Assembly (NCBI GenBank): GCA_903813345.2
Contig: CAIIXF020000002.1
Span: 11,366,150-11,430,149, forward strand
Source: Owenia fusiformis
Lineage: Eukaryota; Annelida; Polychaeta; Sabellida; Oweniidae
Reading direction: 5' to 3'
Length of the DNA: 64,000 nt
The position numbers were made by a program, and so were the translations under genes. The stretch's first letter is position 1. Each line of letters opens with the position of its first letter. Of this stretch, positions 55,301 to 61,300 are shown piece after piece. Below the pieces are notes generated by a model, which saw nothing but the letters and a program-made list of their open reading frames with translations, ran no database searches and had not been told where the DNA came from.

Positions 55301-58300
55301 TGATTTCATGTTTGGAAATTGGCAGCCCAAGCTGTGCATTTAACAGCATGTAGGGGCCTGTGAAGCACTTTATCTGGAATTTGTGATCCCAGAACATATT
55401 ATTCCTTGAGTCTACATGTTCAGAAAGAAGGGAATGTGACTCATCCGAAAACCTAACATTGGAGATGGACGACATTTGGAGCATATTTTGGAACGACCAT
55501 AACTCTATCAATATAAGACAATGATTATTGAAACTTTGCCAGAGGATCCCACATTGAATGAAGTCCTTGTGTGCCAAATTTCAGAGCAATTAACCTCCAT
55601 TTAAGAAAAATATTCGAGAAATGGAGGGTTGCATTTTTTTTGGGTCACCCTGTAAATAGATTATTTGGTTCAGTGAAGCTGACAATTCCTCCAATCCAAC
55701 CCCATGTCCATTGTCTAAAATAAACATTGCAATTCCATTTTATATGTAACATGTTCATTTTTGCAAGGAACAAAATACCACACATTCATATTTTGCCAGA
55801 GTTGAAATTTAGTACTAGATCACATAAACTGTAGGTGTATGCAATAAAAATGTTTAACCTCTGACAGAGTTGAATCACTAACTTCATAGCCTGACAAACA
55901 GAGTTGAAACACTTAAAAGTTAAACATGAATTTTGCTGGGAAAGCTATTATCATCACTGGGTCTAACAGTGGTATTGGTAAAGCAACTGCATTACTATTT
56001 GCAAGACAAGGAGCTAGTGTGCTAATCCATGGAAGGGATCTTGAGACACTTGAACAAACTGTGAAAGAATGTAAACAGATTGGTGCTGAAAATGCCAAGT
56101 TTCCAATGGTGCAAGGAGATGTTCAGGACACTGGGACACTGAAAAAGATATTCAAAGCTGCAGTTGAAGAATTCGGTAAAATTGACATTCTTGTGAACAA
56201 TGCTGGATGTCCTCAAATGGCGTCATTCTCAGATGGGTCAGAAGAAAGTTTTGATTGGCAGTTGAACGTTAATCTGAAAGCTCCAATATTTCTTTCGCAG
56301 ATGTGCTTTCCAGAATTGAAAAAAGCTGGCGGAAACATTGTTAATATTTCAAGTGCATGTGGTGCATGTCCAAATGCCATTGGTATGAGCTTCTATGCTG
56401 TTGCTAAGGCTGGACTTAACCAGTTTACTCAATGTGCTGCTATAGAGTTTGGCTCAGAGGGGGTAAGAGTAAATGCAGTGTGTAGCGGAATGGTCAAAAC
56501 ACCTGCATACAAGAAACTTTTTGGGTTAAAAAGCGATGAAGAAGTAGATGCTTTTTTGGATAGAGCAACAAAGTCCACTCCAACCCCCACAAAATATGTC
56601 ACAGCTGAGGAGACAGCTAAACTGATTGTTTACTTGGCGTCTGATGATGCATCAATGATGAATGGAGCATGCATTATTCATGATGGTGGTTCGAGCTTGA
56701 TTGGAAATGATTTGAAGACAATTGAAAAATACAATAATTGACAGCCCCTTCAAAAATGGGAACTGCTAAGGAAACATCTAAACTAACTGTACATTTGGCA
56801 ATTGATGATGCATCAATGATGAATGGAGCATGCATTATTCATGATGGGGGTTTGACCTTGATTGGAAATGATGTAAAAAACACCTGAAAATGCAATAGTT
56901 AATAGGTAACGCATAACATAGCATTAAGTTAATCCAGAAGACTCAATTGAAGCCACCATATTGTTTTCATATGGGAAACTTTAAATTACCCTTTAACAGC
57001 CCCTTCAAAAATAACTGCTTGGAAATATTTATTAACTTTTTATTATAACTTTTATTGACATATAGTATTATAACATGATTGGGGTAAACTGATTGTATAT
57101 TTGGCATTTGATGCTGGATCAATGGAAAATGGACCTTGGATTATTTTTGATTGTGGACTACTTTATTTTGAATTGATATAAAAAAACTACGAAAAATATA
57201 AGAGTGAAGTACATGTATGATACGAAGAAAAATGTAACAAAAAACTAACTAACATGTGATATAAATGGGTAAATAAACATGTCTTAAAAACTTGTTGTAG
57301 GTGTACATTAAAGTGTAACAAAATAGGCATTAGTAATAAATAAATTCTTTTTAATTTTGATTCTTGATCTGATCTGGATGATTTACCAGTAATAACTAGA
57401 CAACAGCAACGCCAAAGTGTAGCAAAACCCATCAAATAGCCATGGCTGGCATTTTTACAAACAAAGTATAGAGCAAAAATGGCAGCCATTTTTCAAAATG
57501 GCCACCTTCTACCAAAAGTGTCATTAGACAGTGTGCCATGCTTATAGTATTCACATACCAAATATGAACAAAATCGCTCCACCACTTTTAGAGTTATAGT
57601 AAAATACATTAAAATGGTGACCATTTTTCAAAATGGCCGCCTTCTACCAAAAGTGTCATTAGACAGTGTACCATGCTTATGGTATTCACAAACCAAATAT
57701 GAACAAAATCGCTCCGCTACTTTTAGAGTTTTAGTGAAATACGTTAAAATGGTGGCCATTTTTCAAAATGGCCGTTGTGTACCAAAAGTGTCATTAGACA
57801 GTGTGCCATGTTTATAATATTCACATACCAAATATGAACAAAATCGCTCCACTACTTTTGGAGTTATAGTAAAATATGTTAAAATGGCGGCTATTTTTTC
57901 AAAATGGTGGCCAATTTTCAAAATGGACCGACGGATGGACAGACGGAGGCGTTCCCTATATCCCTCCGAACTTTGTTCAATGGGATTATAATGGTAATAC
58001 TGTTATGGGGAACATGAGCATCATCTCATATTTGAATGTGAACATTTTATAAATTGGTTTGAGACATGTAAATATTGACAAAACATAGGGAATAAATGGG
58101 ACAAAATAATGTGACTGCAAGGGTAATACTATTTTGTTTATTATATACTGTACTCATGTAGTACTTAAAATAATCTTACTGATTCAAAACAGCTATGTTG
58201 CTATTCAGAAGATAGATACATAAATGTCACAAACATTCCTTATTTTACATTTATGCATATTAATTCTGCTATAACATGGGACTGTTGAATAGAATCTAGG

Positions 58301-61300
58301 TGACACCATAAATCACACCATAGAAAGTAATATGCCCTTTGATCTAATGTCAAAAGAATAATGTCAAACCATAATAGTGACTATACTAATATGCTCCTTG
58401 AAACAAGGTTCCTAAACACCAAAAATTAAGTCGGTGAAATTAGTTTATTTTTCAAAATGCATTCATTTTTCAAGTACCTGGAAATGTCATGGAAACTGAG
58501 ACAAACAAGAGACACAGAAACATATATAAACAGCTAAATTGTCACCATTCAATTTGCCCAGCATGCCCAAAACAAATCAGATCTTAACACTAGTCTGCTC
58601 TTGCATGTGTGAAAATTTCAAGTTGAACATGTTGGTGGTTTCCATGAATTTAAATGACAAGAATTGATTCGTAGCCTAAACTTCGATAACATCGCTTGTG
58701 ACCTACTTTGATGACCTATAATGCAATCAAGCTGACCTAAATTTCAATCTAAGAATCTTTTTGAGCTTTTCAAGGTCAGCAAAGGTCAACCAAAGGTCAA
58801 AACAGAAATCTAAGGTAAGATTTGAAGTCCTGAGAACTTTGAGATAATTTTTTAAAAAATAGTTAATTTTAAGCAAGTTGGAAAAATTCAAAATGGCCGA
58901 CTTTTGAAAAATTCAAAATGGCTACTGTGTAGTTAAGCAAGAATACCATAGGCAAAGGTCAATAGAAATAATTTTAAAATAAAGATGGCATGCCAATAGA
59001 TCTGTGTTTATTTATAATATTCTCTTCAGGTACTCAATGGGAGCCGAAGTGGTACTTTATAGAAATCGTTTTTTTTGAAACAGCCCTACTGTTTGATAAA
59101 AGACATATCCATATACATACCAAGTGTGTAGTGTTGATTAAACACTAACTGAAATAGGCATAATATGACTAAGAACATCAAAGTTGCGGTTTGCGTAAAT
59201 GGCCATTGAAGTAGTAATTATAGTCTAGGAAGTAGTAATTATTCACTTCTCTCTTCAATTAGACGTTTATTCTCAAACATCAACAAATGATCTGAAATGT
59301 GTCTAGTGATTTTTTCGTATTTTTAGAAAGTTTTTAGAATGATATGCTATTTTTAAAGGCTTCTCCAAAAATCCGTAAGTACCAATTGTATGCTTTGCGC
59401 ATTTGCAGAATCAATAAACACTTGATTCCTGCCATGGCCAATTTGGCAAAGTGGGACAGTGCCGTTTAATGACATCTCAGGCCGTCAGTATGCCATTACA
59501 TATAGATTTTATGTGCTAGGTATATCAATCCATATGTTTTCTTTATATCTAGTTATCTTTTTCACATTGGGAATAGCGTAAAGTCGACGAAAATTGGAAT
59601 TCAAAAACTACATCAACAACTCTTTGAGCACCTGAGAAATAAGTATAATACTTGATTCTGTTGGTGCTGCCATCTTTATATCGACCCAGAACCTATGAAG
59701 AATACCAAAACCTATCGCATTTTTGCAAAGTCTACTCTTCATTTCATGTTGAACATGTAAGCAATTTTCCTGGAATTTCATGACAAGATTTGAATTGAAT
59801 TGCCCATCAGCACAAGAGGATGGCAATATAGCACTTCTTCAAAATGCAATAAAAAGATTTATATGAACTTACATCTTCAGGTCTTGAGGTCCATTCATAT
59901 CCCACTACAGCACATCTAAATCCATAGAAACAAGCCTTTTCATCTTTCACATAGTCACTTGCTGTCTCAAGGCTAAACGATACCTCATTTCCTGCAATAT
60001 TGTATCACATATTATGTCATGGATTCATGTTCAAGGCTAAACGATACCTCATTTCCTGCAATATTGTATCACATATTATGTCTTTGTTTCATGTTCAAGG
60101 CTAAACGATACCTCATTTCCTGCAATATTGTATCACATATTATGTCATGGATTCATGTTCAAGGCTAAACGATACCTCATTTCCTGCAATATTGTATCAC
60201 ATATTATGTCTTTGTTTCATGTTCAAGGCTAAACGATACCTCATTTCCTGCAATATTGTATTACATATTATGTCTTTGTTTCATGTTCAAGGCTAAACGA
60301 TACCTCATTTCCTACAATATTGTATTACATGTTATTAGTCTTTGACTTACATACAGTATTTACTCCTCAAACATCTACTGAGTTACAATTCAAATGTTCA
60401 ATCAGGCCCAACTGAACTAACATCATTTAATGTAACAATTTAGCACACCAAATATTTCCATGGCAATAAAACTGCAATAAGTGTTTGTTTAGCAATTAAA
60501 TGGAGATTCATATACCTGCTAGTATCACAGCCATTTGTGGCCAATTAGTGGTGCCAGAAAGTTTCCTCATGACGTTCCATGATTTCACCACCTCAGTAGA
60601 GCCCTCTATTGTTGTGACTGAGTTACTAGGGATTGACACATGGAGAATATCCTCGTTCTGTGCAGTCCCACACTGAGGATCAAACTCAAGAGAGAGCCAC
60701 TTGACAGAATCAGGAAATGTCACCTAAAATGTCGAACAGGAGTGTGTGTGGAAGATTGGAAAGTGGGACATTTATGGGTAACATTTTAAAACGGGGCATA
60801 GGGACAATATATCTGTGCCAGATAAGTAGCTACAGACTAGGCATGCTGCAAAAGATGTCACCCCAGTATTTTTTATTACAATCAACCTCCAGGTCTGGTT
60901 TATCGCACAACAAAACTTGGAATATCTTTCTCTGGTTCTTGTATACCTTTAAATGAGAATTTTATTCCCACATTCCCACGTATGATAAGTTATGAGTCAC
61001 AGCCTAACAATGTTCACTTTATATAAATGCTTTTCCAGTGATGCTCACCTTATAGTTGGCCACAGTTGCTGGTTTATATGGGTGATCACTCTCAACCATG
61101 GCATAATGGGGAACCATTCCTTCATCATTGCGCCCATTACCATTACCATTGCCAAGTTCCCCCTCTCGTAACCCAGGTAGTATTGGGTGCAACTGACTGT
61201 TCAACTCAGCAATAGGTGGCAACATTTCTTGTACAAGACTCAACACTTGTACAGCACACTTGAAATCAAAAAAATACACTACCATATGTAGCACACTTGA

